64,000 bases of DNA from assembly GCF_029626105.1 (NCBI RefSeq), contig NZ_JARUBH010000009.1:2976001-3040000 (forward strand), given 5' to 3'. Made by a program: the position numbers and the translations under genes. The DNA is from Solwaraspora sp. WMMD792. Its GTDB lineage: Bacteria > Actinomycetota > Actinomycetes > Mycobacteriales > Micromonosporaceae. Below are positions 24,342 to 32,388 of the stretch, one piece after another. Positions within the stretch are counted from its first letter, which is position 1. Each line of letters starts with the position of its first letter. The notes under the pieces were generated by a model that worked only from the letters and a program-made list of their open reading frames with translations, was not told the origin of the DNA and did not search any database.

Positions 24342-25346
24342 TCAGGGTCCTTTTCCGGTACGTCGACGGTTGGTGAGGAACTGTTGCAGGAGTACGAGCA
24401 CGTTGTCGATGTCGTCGAGCACCTGCGCGTTGGTGAAGCGAAGTACGGCGTACCCGTTGAGCTGGAGCAGCACGTCGCGGTGCCGGTCCTCGGTGAACTT
24501 CCCGGGCGTACGGTGGTCGTCTCCGTCGATCTCGACGACGCACCGTTCCCGTTTCCACAGCAGGTCGACCCGGACGGGGTTGACCAGCGGACCGGGCCGG
24601 ATGGTGTGGTTCCAGGCGCGGCCGGCGGCCCATGCCCGGCGGGCCAGAGCGGCTTCGAGCACTACTTCGGCGCGGCTGGTCGGGTGCGGCTTGCCGACGA
24701 CGCTCGGCGTCCGTCGGGTGCTGACCCGCGGCGCACGACGCGTCCGGGCCACCGGCGGCATCGGGACCTGCGGAGGCTCCGTCGCTCGCGGCCGGCTCTC
24801 GATGCCGTACGGCGAATCGCTGTCGATCCAGACGGTCAGCCGGCCGTGGTCGACCAGCCACTGTGCCGCCTGGGCCAGCGCCAGCGTCGCCGATTCGTCG
24901 AGGTGATCGGGCGGGCGTAGCACCAGCGCACACGCCGGTCGACCGAAGCTGGCCGCGATGACCCGGGCCAGCCCACGCGCCCGCACCTCGGGCGGATGCC
25001 GGCGAGTGTGTGCGGTCGACCCGGTCAGGGCGGCGGCGGCCAGGTCTGCGAGGAACGGGCCGGACTGGGCGGTCGCGGCGGCGTGGGCGACGGCGAGCCT
25101 GCGTACGGCGACCGGCGCGGCACCGGCCGACGTCGTGATCCCTTCGGCCCCGGGCAGCCAGGCAGGGAACAACTGGCCGGCGGTCGTTTCCATCTCGTCG
25201 AGGACGGCGGCGACCGTCGTCTGCTGGCTGGATGACCCGGCGGTACGCTGAACGACGACGGCCGGTGCGTCCGGCGAATTCGCTACCACGCGGTCCCAGT
25301 CGCCCATGCGAAGGTGCCTGATCCACACCACCTGACCAGTCGGCAT
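24342..25346 (-). CDS. DUF559/VSR-like PD-(D/E)xK nuclease with unknown N-terminal domain
   Basis: With the ATG at 25346 the protein has 334 residues; starts at 25427 and 25307 are also possible, as no ribosome site is decisive. The C-terminal 90 residues are a DUF559-type nuclease: RVDLLWKRERCVVEIDGDDH near residue 265 gives the D...ExD core, followed by DRHRDVLLQLNGYAVLRFTN as in VSR-like enzymes. The N-terminal 220 residues have a strand CALVLRPPDHLDES and a basic linker and match nothing I know. It heads the three-gene module upstream of cas. It may cleave DNA presented by the tandem ATPase; that is inference. Confidence 0.75.
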   Translation of the reverse strand: MPTGQVVWIRHLRMGDWDRVVANSPDAPAVVVQRTAGSSSQQTTVAAVLDEMETTAGQLFPAWLPGAEGITTSAGAAPVAVRRLAVAHAAATAQSGPFLADLAAAALTGSTAHTRRHPPEVRARGLARVIAASFGRPACALVLRPPDHLDESATLALAQAAQWLVDHGRLTVWIDSDSPYGIESRPRATEPPQVPMPPVARTRRAPRVSTRRTPSVVGKPHPTSRAEVVLEAALARRAWAAGRAWNHTIRPGPLVNPVRVDLLWKRERCVVEIDGDDHRTPGKFTEDRHRDVLLQLNGYAVLRFTNAQVLDDIDNVLVLLQQFLTNRRRTGKGP

Positions 25347-25697
25347 CTCCGAGAGCGAAAGGACCAATGACCCGCCTAACGTGAGAAGTCGGCACCCATA
25401 GTGGCGAAGCGTTGATCGAATCGGCAATCATCCGAACGTCGGTGTATCGCCGCCGCCCGGCACCGGCCAGAAGCTGATCAACGGGCGTCACGTCAGCCCA
25501 CCGGCGGGCTCAGCTGCACGGTGCGGAGGATCGGCCAGGTCGGCGACCACCGGACCGCAATGATCAACTTTCTCGCGAATCCCGTCGATTTCCTCCTGGT
25601 GGCGGGCCACATTTTCCGCCCACATACGGCAGACTCGATCGTGGACGCCGATCTGTCACGGGTCTGACGTGCGAATTCGGCGGCCAACCCAGCCCGG
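25347..25697. other. Intergenic region between nuclease gene and duplicated block B
   Basis: About 350 bases separate the nuclease start from the operator of block B. They should hold the promoter of the nuclease-ATPase-cas transcript, reading left, and that of the XRE gene, reading right. Similarity to the region before copy A begins at about 25618. No further gene is convincing here. Confidence 0.5.
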
Positions 25698-25714
25698 TGT
25701 TTCATTGTGAAACA
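25698..25714. promoter_or_regulatory. Palindromic operator upstream of XRE gene, copy B
   Basis: TGTTTCA, three bases (TTG), then TGAAACA form a perfect palindrome 44 bases before the XRE start, at the same distance as in copy A. Keeping both arms while flanks changed suggests a bound site, most simply for the paired XRE regulators. Confidence 0.65.
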
Positions 25715-25758
25715 TCGACGCGGGTGGTGAGTGCGTCGGATGAGAGGAAGGTGAAGCG

Positions 25759-26586
25759 ATGCCGGTCACCGGACCGACTGTGGTGCGCCGCCAACTGGGG
25801 CGGCGACTGCGCCGGCTACGGGAGGAGGCGGCCCGCACCGAGCAGGAGGTGGAGCGGGCCAAGGTCTGTTCCCGTACGACGTTGTGGCGCATCGAGAACG
25901 GCAAGTTCCCGGTCAAGATGAACATTGTACGAGGTCTCTGCTGGTTCTACGGTGCGGACCCGGAGACGACGGACGCGTTGACCCGGCTCGCCGCCGCGTG
26001 CGACGAGCACGGCTGGTGGGAGTCGCACGGCGACGCCGTACCGGACTGGTTCCGCTTGTACCTCGGCCTCGAAGCCGCCGCCACCGAGATCCATCTTTAC
26101 GATCCTGAGCTGATCCACGGTCTACTCCAGACCCCGGACTACATGCGCGCGGTGTTCCGCGCCGCCGACCGGCAGGCATCCGAGCAGCAGATCGAGCGCC
26201 TGGTGTCGCTGCGGCTGGATCGGCAGATCTCCTACTACGACCGTGCCGAGCCGGCGAGGATCGTCGCGGTCCTTGGTGCCGGTGCACTGGCCCGTGAGGT
26301 CGGCGGCCCGGCGGTGATGGCCGAGCAACGCGCCCATCTGGTCAGCGTGGGTCGGCGGGTGCGGGTGGAGGTGCGGGTTCTCCCCTGGTCCGCCGGTGCC
26401 CACGCGGCGATGGTCAGCCCGTTCATTCTGCTCGACTTCGCCGACCCCGACGACCCCGACATCGCCTACGTCGAGTCCCATGTGGGCGCTCGCTATCTGG
26501 AGCGTCCGGAGGAGTTGGCGGAGTACCGTCGGATTTTCCGAGAGGTCCGCGAGCAGTCGATCCCGATCGAGGAGCACCTGGCATGA
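25759..26586 (+). CDS. XRE-family regulator with DUF5753, copy B
   Basis: This 275-residue protein is about 95 percent identical by eye to the one at 9164, with about 13 substitutions scattered through both domains and no indel. The helix-turn-helix (SRTTLWRIENGKFPV) is unchanged, so both should recognise the same operator. The changes lie mainly in DUF5753 (for example EIQLYD to EIHLYD and HLANVG to HLVSVG). The stop overlaps the DUF397 start. Retention of two intact copies suggests both are functional. Confidence 0.9.
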   Translation: MPVTGPTVVRRQLGRRLRRLREEAARTEQEVERAKVCSRTTLWRIENGKFPVKMNIVRGLCWFYGADPETTDALTRLAAACDEHGWWESHGDAVPDWFRLYLGLEAAATEIHLYDPELIHGLLQTPDYMRAVFRAADRQASEQQIERLVSLRLDRQISYYDRAEPARIVAVLGAGALAREVGGPAVMAEQRAHLVSVGRRVRVEVRVLPWSAGAHAAMVSPFILLDFADPDDPDIAYVESHVGARYLERPEELAEYRRIFREVREQSIPIEEHLA

Positions 26587-26777
26587 AGCCTGACACCCCC
26601 TGGTTCACCTCCAGCCGCAGCGGCGGCAACGGCGGAGCGTGCGTCGAGGCCCGCCGACACGCCGGCCACGCCGAGGTACGCGACAGCAAGGACCGCACCG
26701 GCCCCACCTTGACGTTCAGCACCGCCCAGTGGGGCACCTTCACCACCGCCCTGCAGTCCGGCGCCCTCCCCCACTGA
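26583..26777 (+). CDS. DUF397 protein, copy B
   Basis: The 64-residue protein differs from copy A at five positions (K9T, Q19A, Q29H, and two near TFSTAQWG). The start overlaps the regulator stop. A 21-bp hairpin follows. The partner relation with the adjacent XRE protein is as in copy A. Confidence 0.9.
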   Translation: MKPDTPWFTSSRSGGNGGACVEARRHAGHAEVRDSKDRTGPTLTFSTAQWGTFTTALQSGALPH

Positions 26778-26785
26778 CCCAAACC

Positions 26786-26830
26786 CAGGGCGGTGGGGCA
26801 CCTCGGGTACCGAGGTGCCCCACCGCCCTG
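26786..26830. terminator. Hairpin between DUF397 gene and array 2
   Basis: A perfect 21-bp inverted repeat with a three-base loop (GTA) follows the DUF397 stop and ends six bases before the first repeat of array 2. Its arms differ in sequence from the copy A hairpin, yet pairing is complete in both. It probably ends transcripts from both sides. Confidence 0.85.
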
Positions 26831-26835
26831 CCTGC

Positions 26836-27660
26836 ATCTCAACGAAGGGCAGCTCCCGAGGAAGCTGCGACAAATCAACCTCGACGACGCCGACCCGGCC
26901 GACACCAAGCAGCCTCAGTGAAGGGCAGCTCCCGAGAGAGCTGCGACGACGTCTACCCATGTACGGCGAGGTACCGCGTCCGGCCTCAATGAAGGGCAGC
27001 TCCCGAGAGAGCTGCGACCCAGCACGTGATCATCGCGCTGGTCGACTGCGAGAAGCCTCAATGAAGGGCAGCTCCCGAGAGAGCTGCGACCTGAGCGTTG
27101 AGTGTGATGCGTTGGCCGGGCGTGCCTCAATGAAGGGCAGCTCCCGAGAGAGCTGCGACGCGAAGAGCGCCGCCGGGAACCGTGCGGTCACGCCTCAATG
27201 AAGGGCAGCTCCCGAGAGAGCTGCGACGTTTGCGATGCTCCGGTAAAGCGAACTCAATATCGCCTCAATGAAGGGCAGCTCCCGAGAGCTGCGACCGCTC
27301 ATCCCGGACGGTGGCGACATGGAGAACGGCATGCCTCAATGAAGGGCAACTCCCGAGAGAGCTGCGACAAGAGCTGCACGGGCCGGAGGGCGACGAGTAG
27401 CCGTGCCTCAATGAAGGGCAACTCCCGAGAGAGCTGCGACAAGGGCTCAACCCCGGCCTGCACACGTTCACCGCCAAGCCTCAATGAAGGGCAGCTCCTG
27501 AGAGAGCTGCGACATCCCCGACGCCGAGCACGCCGCTGCCGTCGCAGGGGCCTCAATGAAGGGCAGCTCCTGAGAGAGCTGCGACCGACGCTGCCGTACC
27601 CGGCGAAACCCTCGACGCCAGCGTGCCTCAATGAAGGGCAGCTCCTGAGAGAGCTGCGAC
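26836..27660 (-). CRISPR. CRISPR array 2, 12 repeats, type I-G
   Basis: There are 12 repeats of the same family as array 1 and 11 spacers of 32-40 bases, none of which I see in array 1. The distal repeat at 26836 is degenerate (CTCAACGAAGGG, GAGGAAGCTGCGAC) and the second, at 26912, has one change. The repeat at 27262 is 34 bases, lacking one GA. Repeats at 27333 and 27405 have GGGCAACTCC, and those at 27478, 27550 and 27625 have CAGCTCCTGAG. The leader follows at 27661. The array has no full cas2 beside it and probably depends on the cas genes of the same locus. Confidence 0.97.
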
Positions 27661-27868
27661 AGGGTCCAAATCTTACCTCTCCTGACCTGCGGCGGAACCA
27701 CCGGCTCGCGAGAGGTCCTCCGATAGATGGCTCCTCGACCACCCAAAACCCGCGTTCATCCACAAGCGAATGGCGTCTGATCAGGGAAAACAGCTCCGCG
27801 AGAGGTCCACGCTCACGGCCGTCACGACGGACCTCTCGCGGCGGACAGCGGTAGCGCGGACGGCGGGG
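27661..27868 (-). promoter_or_regulatory. CRISPR leader of array 2
   Basis: This 208-base segment aligns end to end with the leader of array 1. It includes a perfect 13-bp inverted repeat, 27796-27808 with 27829-27841 (CCGCGAGAGGTCC arms), where leader 1 has one mismatch. The first bases next to the repeat (AGGGTCCAAA) are identical in the two leaders, as expected for the integrase docking site. Confidence 0.8.
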
Positions 27869-28036
27869 CTACAGATGGCCGGACCGTGACCGGTGATCGG
27901 GCGACCCTGACCGGTCACATCAAGCGGCCGGCGGCACGCTTCGGCAGCTTACCCAGGTCGCGAAGCAGGATCGAGTCCGTACCCTGGTTGATCATCTCGG
28001 TGAGCGCGGCCCGCTGCCGCAGGATCTCCGCCGGAC
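27869..28036 (-). pseudogene. cas2: cas2 3' remnant
   Basis: The minus strand encodes AALTEMINQGTDSILLRDLG, matching cas2 at 11764 (AALTDMINQGTDSILFCDLG). It continues to LPKRAAGRLM and then a TGA caused by a one-base loss relative to cas2. The homologous tail continues in another frame to a TAG at 27869-27871. The N-terminal half, including the Asp14 region, is absent. This is a truncated, frameshifted copy left by the block duplication. Confidence 0.85.
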
Positions 28037-28154
28037 TGGCCCCACGCGAGACAAGGACGCTACCAAGAGGGACGGCCGCCTCGACCGCCGTCAGCTGATT
28101 ACGCAGCGGCTGGTCGTGCACGTCAAGAAGCCCCGGACGGCGTACCTTGCAGTC

Positions 28155-28573
28155 ATGAGTTCGGAGGCGGTCGGCAGGCACATGCCCACGGTCGTGACGC
28201 TGGACGACCTCACCGCGATGATGACTGCGGACGAATCTCATCGATACGAGATCAGCCCCGAGGGAATGCTCTCGATCGCGCCGCCCCCTGGACACGCTCA
28301 TGCGATCATCGCGACCCGACTCACGGTGTGGCTTGCCGCCGCCGGTGTCCCGGCGGAGCGGATCACCCAAGCGGTTGGACTCCGCATCCCTGGTCGCGGT
28401 GGTGCGGTCGGTGGCCGAATCCCGGACCTGGTCGTGTGGAGCAAGCCGTCGACCAGGATCCGGCCCGGACCGTCACAATGCATCGCCTGACCGGTGATCA
28501 CTTCACGGTGCACGCGACGATGCCGCTTGCCTGGGTGCTCAACACGAGACCGGGCGAGCAGGACCTCGGCTGA
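28155..28573 (+). pseudogene. Uma2-family endonuclease remnant
   Basis: ATG 28155 opens a frame encoding a Uma2 (DUF820) N-terminus: PTVVTLDDLTAMMTADESHR, then GHAHAIIATRLTVWLAAAG and RIPDLVVWS. After about 28450 the family's middle, with the catalytic Glu-x-Val segment, is missing. The characteristic C-terminal end (TVTMHRLTGDHFTVH, MPLAWVLNT) continues in another frame to 28573. The gene has an internal deletion with a frameshift. Confidence 0.7.
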
Positions 28574-28621
28574 TCGTCAACGATCGAAGTATGCCGCCGT
28601 TGCCAGGCGGGCCAGGACCAG

Positions 28622-29188
28622 TCACATCTCGCCGAGATCGACCTCGACGGGGAAGGGCACGGTCAGCTTTACGAGGCCCGTGGAGATCTCGTCGTCGCGG
28701 TAGCGGCCCGTTGCCGGGTCGAGCACGTACGTGTAGACGATAGGAGCGCCAGTGACTGCCTGCTCTACGCGCCAGTAGAACTGGATACCGGCGCGCGCGT
28801 ACTGATCAGCTTTGACGATCCGATCGGTCGTCTCCGAACCGGGAGAGACCACCTCGACGACAAGAAGAACATGTTCAGGGCGGGTCGGCGTGACGTCGAT
28901 GGCATCCGCCCGGTAGACCGCCACGTCAGGCCGACGGTTGTTCAGCGGCACGTCCTGGAGCCGGACATCGAAATCTGTGTCAGCGTTCCATTCCGACCCA
29001 GCCGCCCCGTCCAGGGCGTTCGCCAGGATCCTGGCCTGGCGGTTGTGTCGCTTTGAGGCGCGCGGACTCACCTGGACCATCCCATCCACGATCTCGATGC
29101 CCGCGCACTGTTCTTCTGTCCACGCCGCGTACTGCTCGGCCGTGACCTGCTCGCGCATCCAGGCTGGCACGACCATCTCGACAGTCAC
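28622..29188 (-). CDS. Uma2-family (DUF820) endonuclease-like protein
   Basis: I start at GTG 29188 because GGAGGT precedes it; the product has 188 residues. It has the Uma2 restriction-endonuclease-like fold: EIVDGMVQVSP near residue 35, the strand RRPDVAVYR with the catalytic Asp, and LLVVEVVSPGSETTDR with the ExV motif and following lysine (VKADQYARAG). Uma2 proteins are abundant in actinomycetes and cyanobacteria; their targets are mostly unknown, and many lie in mobile or defence regions. It sits next to a decayed relative at 28155. Confidence 0.85.
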   Translation of the reverse strand: MTVEMVVPAWMREQVTAEQYAAWTEEQCAGIEIVDGMVQVSPRASKRHNRQARILANALDGAAGSEWNADTDFDVRLQDVPLNNRRPDVAVYRADAIDVTPTRPEHVLLVVEVVSPGSETTDRIVKADQYARAGIQFYWRVEQAVTGAPIVYTYVLDPATGRYRDDEISTGLVKLTVPFPVEVDLGEM

Positions 29189-29385
29189 ACCCACCTCCAG
29201 GTCGCGGCTAGCACCCGAAAACACTGTAGCGACGCGGACAGTCCGCCACCCCGGACCTTTTGCCCAATTCGGTAGATCGTCCGGCAGCGACCACCAAGCA
29301 GACCTCGCGTCAGAGCACACCGACTGTCACCAGTGGCAGCGACTGCCATAACCGCCGTACGCTGTAGCGGCAGCTCGGTTGGGGT

Positions 29386-30189
29386 GTGCAGGCTCGCGAC
29401 GTGGGGGCGGTGCGAAACGTGCTAGACCAGGACAGACCACGCTCGTCAACGGGCGCTGCGCGCGAGGAGATCGTGCAGCGCGTTCGCGGGATGATCAAGC
29501 GCGAGCAGCTCCGCCCCGGCGAGCGCCTCGGCTCGGAGCGAGGGCTGTGCGCGGCGTTGGGGGTCGACCGCTCACCGCTGCGTGCCGCCTTGGAGGTGCT
29601 TGAGCGGCGCGGTGAGATCCGGCGCACGATGGGCCGCCTCGGCGGCGTCTTCGTCAGCGACGGCAAGGTGACCCGACACCTGAACACGATCCAGGGTGTC
29701 CCGGACATGCTCCGACAGCAGGGCCTGCGGCACGACACCAGCCTGCTCCGGGCGGAAGTGGGCACCCCTGACCGCCTGGAGTGTCGCCAGCTGCGCCTGG
29801 CCGAGCGGGACCCGGTGATCCGGCTGACCCGAAGACGCGACGCCGCCGGCGTCCCGCTGTCCCTGGACAGCATGGCCATTCCCGCCCGGCTGCTGCCCGG
29901 GTGGACCCGACTCGATTTTTCGGTGAGTGTCTACGAGATCCTTCGCCGGGAGTACGGGATCGAACCGGCGCGGGCGGCGGAGACGATCGAGCTGGGCGCC
30001 GCGACCGACGCGCAGGCCCGGATCCTGCAGGTGCCGGCCGGTGCTCCGCTGTTCGACATCCGTCGCCTCACCGTCGATACGGCCGATCGCCCGATAGAGC
30101 TGTCGCGTGACCTGTTCCGCGCCGACCGGACCCGGATCTCACTCGAACGCCTGGGTACGAACTGGAAGCGCGCGGTCCGCCCGAAGTGA
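29386..30189 (+). CDS. GntR-family (HutC-type) transcriptional regulator
   Basis: This 267-residue protein has an N-terminal GntR winged helix (EEIVQRVRGMIKREQLRPGE, then SERGLCAALGVDRSPLRAAL, residues 27-75). A C-terminal UTRA effector domain follows (RLTRRRDAAGVPLSLDS, and IELSRDLFRADRTRIS at the end). HutC-type regulators bind small metabolites. It is followed by a hairpin at 30231 and by the amino-alcohol-type genes, which it may control. GTG 29386 has only a weak ribosome site. Confidence 0.88.
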   Translation: MQARDVGAVRNVLDQDRPRSSTGAAREEIVQRVRGMIKREQLRPGERLGSERGLCAALGVDRSPLRAALEVLERRGEIRRTMGRLGGVFVSDGKVTRHLNTIQGVPDMLRQQGLRHDTSLLRAEVGTPDRLECRQLRLAERDPVIRLTRRRDAAGVPLSLDSMAIPARLLPGWTRLDFSVSVYEILRREYGIEPARAAETIELGAATDAQARILQVPAGAPLFDIRRLTVDTADRPIELSRDLFRADRTRISLERLGTNWKRAVRPK

Positions 30190-30230
30190 CCGGTCCGGTC
30201 GTACGCCCGGAAGCGCCCAGACGCACGGCA

Positions 30231-30263
30231 GGGCGGGGCTCGCACCTGACGAAAGCCCCGCCC
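30231..30263. terminator. Bidirectional terminator between GntR and SnoaL-like genes
   Basis: GGGCGGGGCT at 30231-30240 pairs perfectly with AGCCCCGCCC at 30254-30263 across a 13-base loop. It lies between two convergent genes and is suited to stop both transcripts. Confidence 0.8.
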
Positions 30264-30276
30264 GCGCCGCTCCTCG

Positions 30277-30696
30277 TCAGGCGAAGAAATTGACGAACGC
30301 GGTCGTGTCGGCGTAGTACTCGGTCAGTGTCGCGATCTTCCCGTCGGCGAAGTCGTACCGTTCGATGATGGAGGTACGCCAGCCGTCCGGGTAGCCCTCG
30401 CGGGGCGAGAACTCGATGTCGTAGTAGTGCAGCACCGTGTCCCCGTTCTGGAAGTACTGGGAGTTGCTCGCCGCGAACTGGATGCCCGTACGGACAGCCA
30501 TGTCGGCGGCACCGCGACGCCACGTGTTCCACCCGTCGATTCCGACGAGGCGGCCGAAGAGGCTGTCGGGTTCGGCGAGGACCGACTCATCGGTGATGTA
30601 GTCCGGCAGCTTGGCCAGGAACGTCGGCTCATCGAGAATCGTGGACTCGATGAACTCGCTGTACTCCTTGATGAACTCGACGTACGTACTACTCAT
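30277..30696 (-). CDS. SnoaL-like / NTF2-fold protein
   Basis: This 139-residue protein has the pattern of the SnoaL-like NTF2 fold: an N-terminal helix pair (YVEFIKEYSEFIES), central VGIDGWNTWRRG and a C-terminal strand pair with GWRTSIIERYDFADGKIATLTEYYADT. Such proteins are small isomerases, hydrolases or binding proteins; no catalytic residue can be assigned here. AGAAGGAAG lies upstream of ATG 30696. It follows the class III PLP enzyme in the same direction after 58 bases, suggesting cotranscription. Confidence 0.75.
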   Translation of the reverse strand: MSSTYVEFIKEYSEFIESTILDEPTFLAKLPDYITDESVLAEPDSLFGRLVGIDGWNTWRRGAADMAVRTGIQFAASNSQYFQNGDTVLHYYDIEFSPREGYPDGWRTSIIERYDFADGKIATLTEYYADTTAFVNFFA

Positions 30697-30754
30697 GGTC
30701 TTTCTTCCTTCTGTCGCGAATGGTTGGCGAAGTTGGTGGGTTACAGGGACAAGG

Positions 30755-32137
30755 TCAGGCGCCGGAGGCGGTCAGCGCGCCGTCGAGCGCTTCGATCAGC
30801 TGTGGGATGTCAGCGGCGGCGAACGGCAGCGGCGGGCGCAGTTTCAGCACGTTGTTCGCCGGGCCGCACACGCTGGTCAGCACCCGCCGGGCGCGCAGCT
30901 CCTCGATGACGTCCAGCGCCAGGCCGGTCGCCGGCTCGCGGGTGGTGCCGTCGGGGACGAGTTCGACCCCGGTGTACAGGCCGACTCCGCGTACGTCGCC
31001 GATCGCGGGGTGCGTACCGGCAAGTTCCCGCAGGCCGGCGCGCAGTGACTCACCGGTGGCCAGGGCGTGTGACTGCAGTTCGTCGTCCCGGATGACGTCG
31101 AGTACGGCCTGCGCCGCGGCGATCGCGACCGGGTTGCCGCCGAAGGTGTTGAAGTAGGGGCGGGTGCCGGCGAACGGGGCGAGGACCTCGGACCGGGCCG
31201 CGACGGCGGCGATCGGGAAGCCGTTGCCCATCGGTTTGCCGGTGGTGACGATGTCTGGGTCGAGCCCGTGCCGCTGGTAGCCCCAGAACGACTCGCCGGT
31301 CCGGGCGAAACCGGGCTGGACCTCGTCGGCGATGACGACGCCGCCGCGCCCACGGACCAACTTGACCGCCGCCCTGATCATGCCCGGGTCGCCGGGGTAG
31401 ATGCCGTCGGACGAGAACGACGTGTCGAGGATCAGGCCGGCGAGGCGGTCACCGGACGTTTCGATGTCGTCGATCGCCGCCCGGACGGAGGCGAGGAAGG
31501 CAGCGCCGGCGGCGTCCGACGAGCCGTACCGGTAGGTGTCGGGCGGATCGACCACCCGCAACGCCGGGTCCATCGGCTCGCAGTCCGACAACGCCGGCGA
31601 GTGGGCCGACACCAGGGCGGTGTTGCCGTGGTACGCCTCGCTCGTCGCGATGTAGGCCTGCCCGCCGGTGTACGCCCGGCCGACGCGCAGCGCCAGGTCG
31701 TTCGCCTCGGACCCGGTGCAGACGAACATCACCTGGTCGATCGGTCCGGCAAAGGTCGTCAGCAGGTCGTCGGCGTACCGCAGGATCGCTTCGTGCAGGT
31801 AGCGCGTGTGGGTGTTCAACAGCGACATCTGCCGCTGCACGGCGGCGACGACCGCCGGGTGGGCGTGCCCGACCGACGGGACGTTGTTGTAGAGGTCGAG
31901 GTACTCCACGCCGTCCGCGTCCCACACCCGCGCCCCTCGGCCCCGGACCACCTCGACCGGGTTGCGGTAGAAGAGTCGGTACGCGGGGCCGAGAACCCTC
32001 CGGCGGCGCTGCACGAGCGAATCCGTACGGGCGGTCAACGACGGGGCGTTCTCGGCACGGAAGCTGTTTCCGTCGAGGATCGATGCCTTACCGGTCAGGC
32101 CGTGCCGTGACCCGTTTCGAAGCTCCGTAGACGCCAT
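30755..32137 (-). CDS. Class III PLP enzyme, possible amino-alcohol-phosphate phospho-lyase
   Basis: The protein has 460 residues from ATG 32137; in-frame starts at 32161 and 32185 are possible. It is a fold type I class III PLP enzyme: FVCTGSEANDLALRVGRAYTG binds the cofactor phosphate, VVIADEVQPGFARTG includes the Asp at the pyridine nitrogen, and TTGKPMGNGFPIAAV carries the Schiff-base lysine. Close relatives include ethanolamine-phosphate and phosphohydroxylysine phospho-lyases as well as aminotransferases. It diverges from an APH-type kinase, and an aldehyde dehydrogenase lies beyond, which favours the phospho-lyase reading. That substrate assignment is inference. Confidence 0.8.
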   Translation of the reverse strand: MASTELRNGSRHGLTGKASILDGNSFRAENAPSLTARTDSLVQRRRRVLGPAYRLFYRNPVEVVRGRGARVWDADGVEYLDLYNNVPSVGHAHPAVVAAVQRQMSLLNTHTRYLHEAILRYADDLLTTFAGPIDQVMFVCTGSEANDLALRVGRAYTGGQAYIATSEAYHGNTALVSAHSPALSDCEPMDPALRVVDPPDTYRYGSSDAAGAAFLASVRAAIDDIETSGDRLAGLILDTSFSSDGIYPGDPGMIRAAVKLVRGRGGVVIADEVQPGFARTGESFWGYQRHGLDPDIVTTGKPMGNGFPIAAVAARSEVLAPFAGTRPYFNTFGGNPVAIAAAQAVLDVIRDDELQSHALATGESLRAGLRELAGTHPAIGDVRGVGLYTGVELVPDGTTREPATGLALDVIEELRARRVLTSVCGPANNVLKLRPPLPFAAADIPQLIEALDGALTASGA

Positions 32138-32388
32138 TCTTCGATCGTTTTCCTTCGCTGACATCGAGACAACTGGCTTTGTCACGGGCGGGTGCGTCCG
32201 GCCGGGTGACTGGTGATGTCATCGAGCGTACGGAGCTGATCTGCCCGATGGGAGGGCCACTTTTTCCGGCGTGTAACAGATCCCCCGGTATCCGTGAATG
32301 GCGTGTTACCTGCACCCCGGCCGTATCGCCATTCGCACCACCGGCGGATATTCTCGACCTGCGTCCGGCCCTCACGGAGGGTCTCCTG
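32138..32388. promoter_or_regulatory. Divergent promoter region between PLP enzyme and kinase genes
   Basis: These 251 bases hold the starts of two divergent transcripts, including a comparatively AT-rich stretch near 32255-32350. GGAGGG at 32376 is the ribosome site of the kinase. No clear palindrome for the GntR regulator is visible to me. Confidence 0.45.

Larger units (their letters stand above)
25618..28036. repeat. Duplicated block, copy B (with cas2 remnant)
   Basis: This is the second copy of the block at 9017-11933: operator, XRE-DUF5753 gene, DUF397 gene, hairpin, CRISPR array, leader and part of cas2, all in the same order and orientation. The cas2 part breaks off at about 28036, and no cas4-cas1 follows. 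Together the copies are direct repeats about 16.6 kb apart that enclose the cas operon and its accessory genes. Confidence 0.85.

Noticed and set aside
26815-27763. Repetitive reading frames over array 2
   Set aside because: Same reason as for array 1; the repeated peptide is the CRISPR repeat read through.
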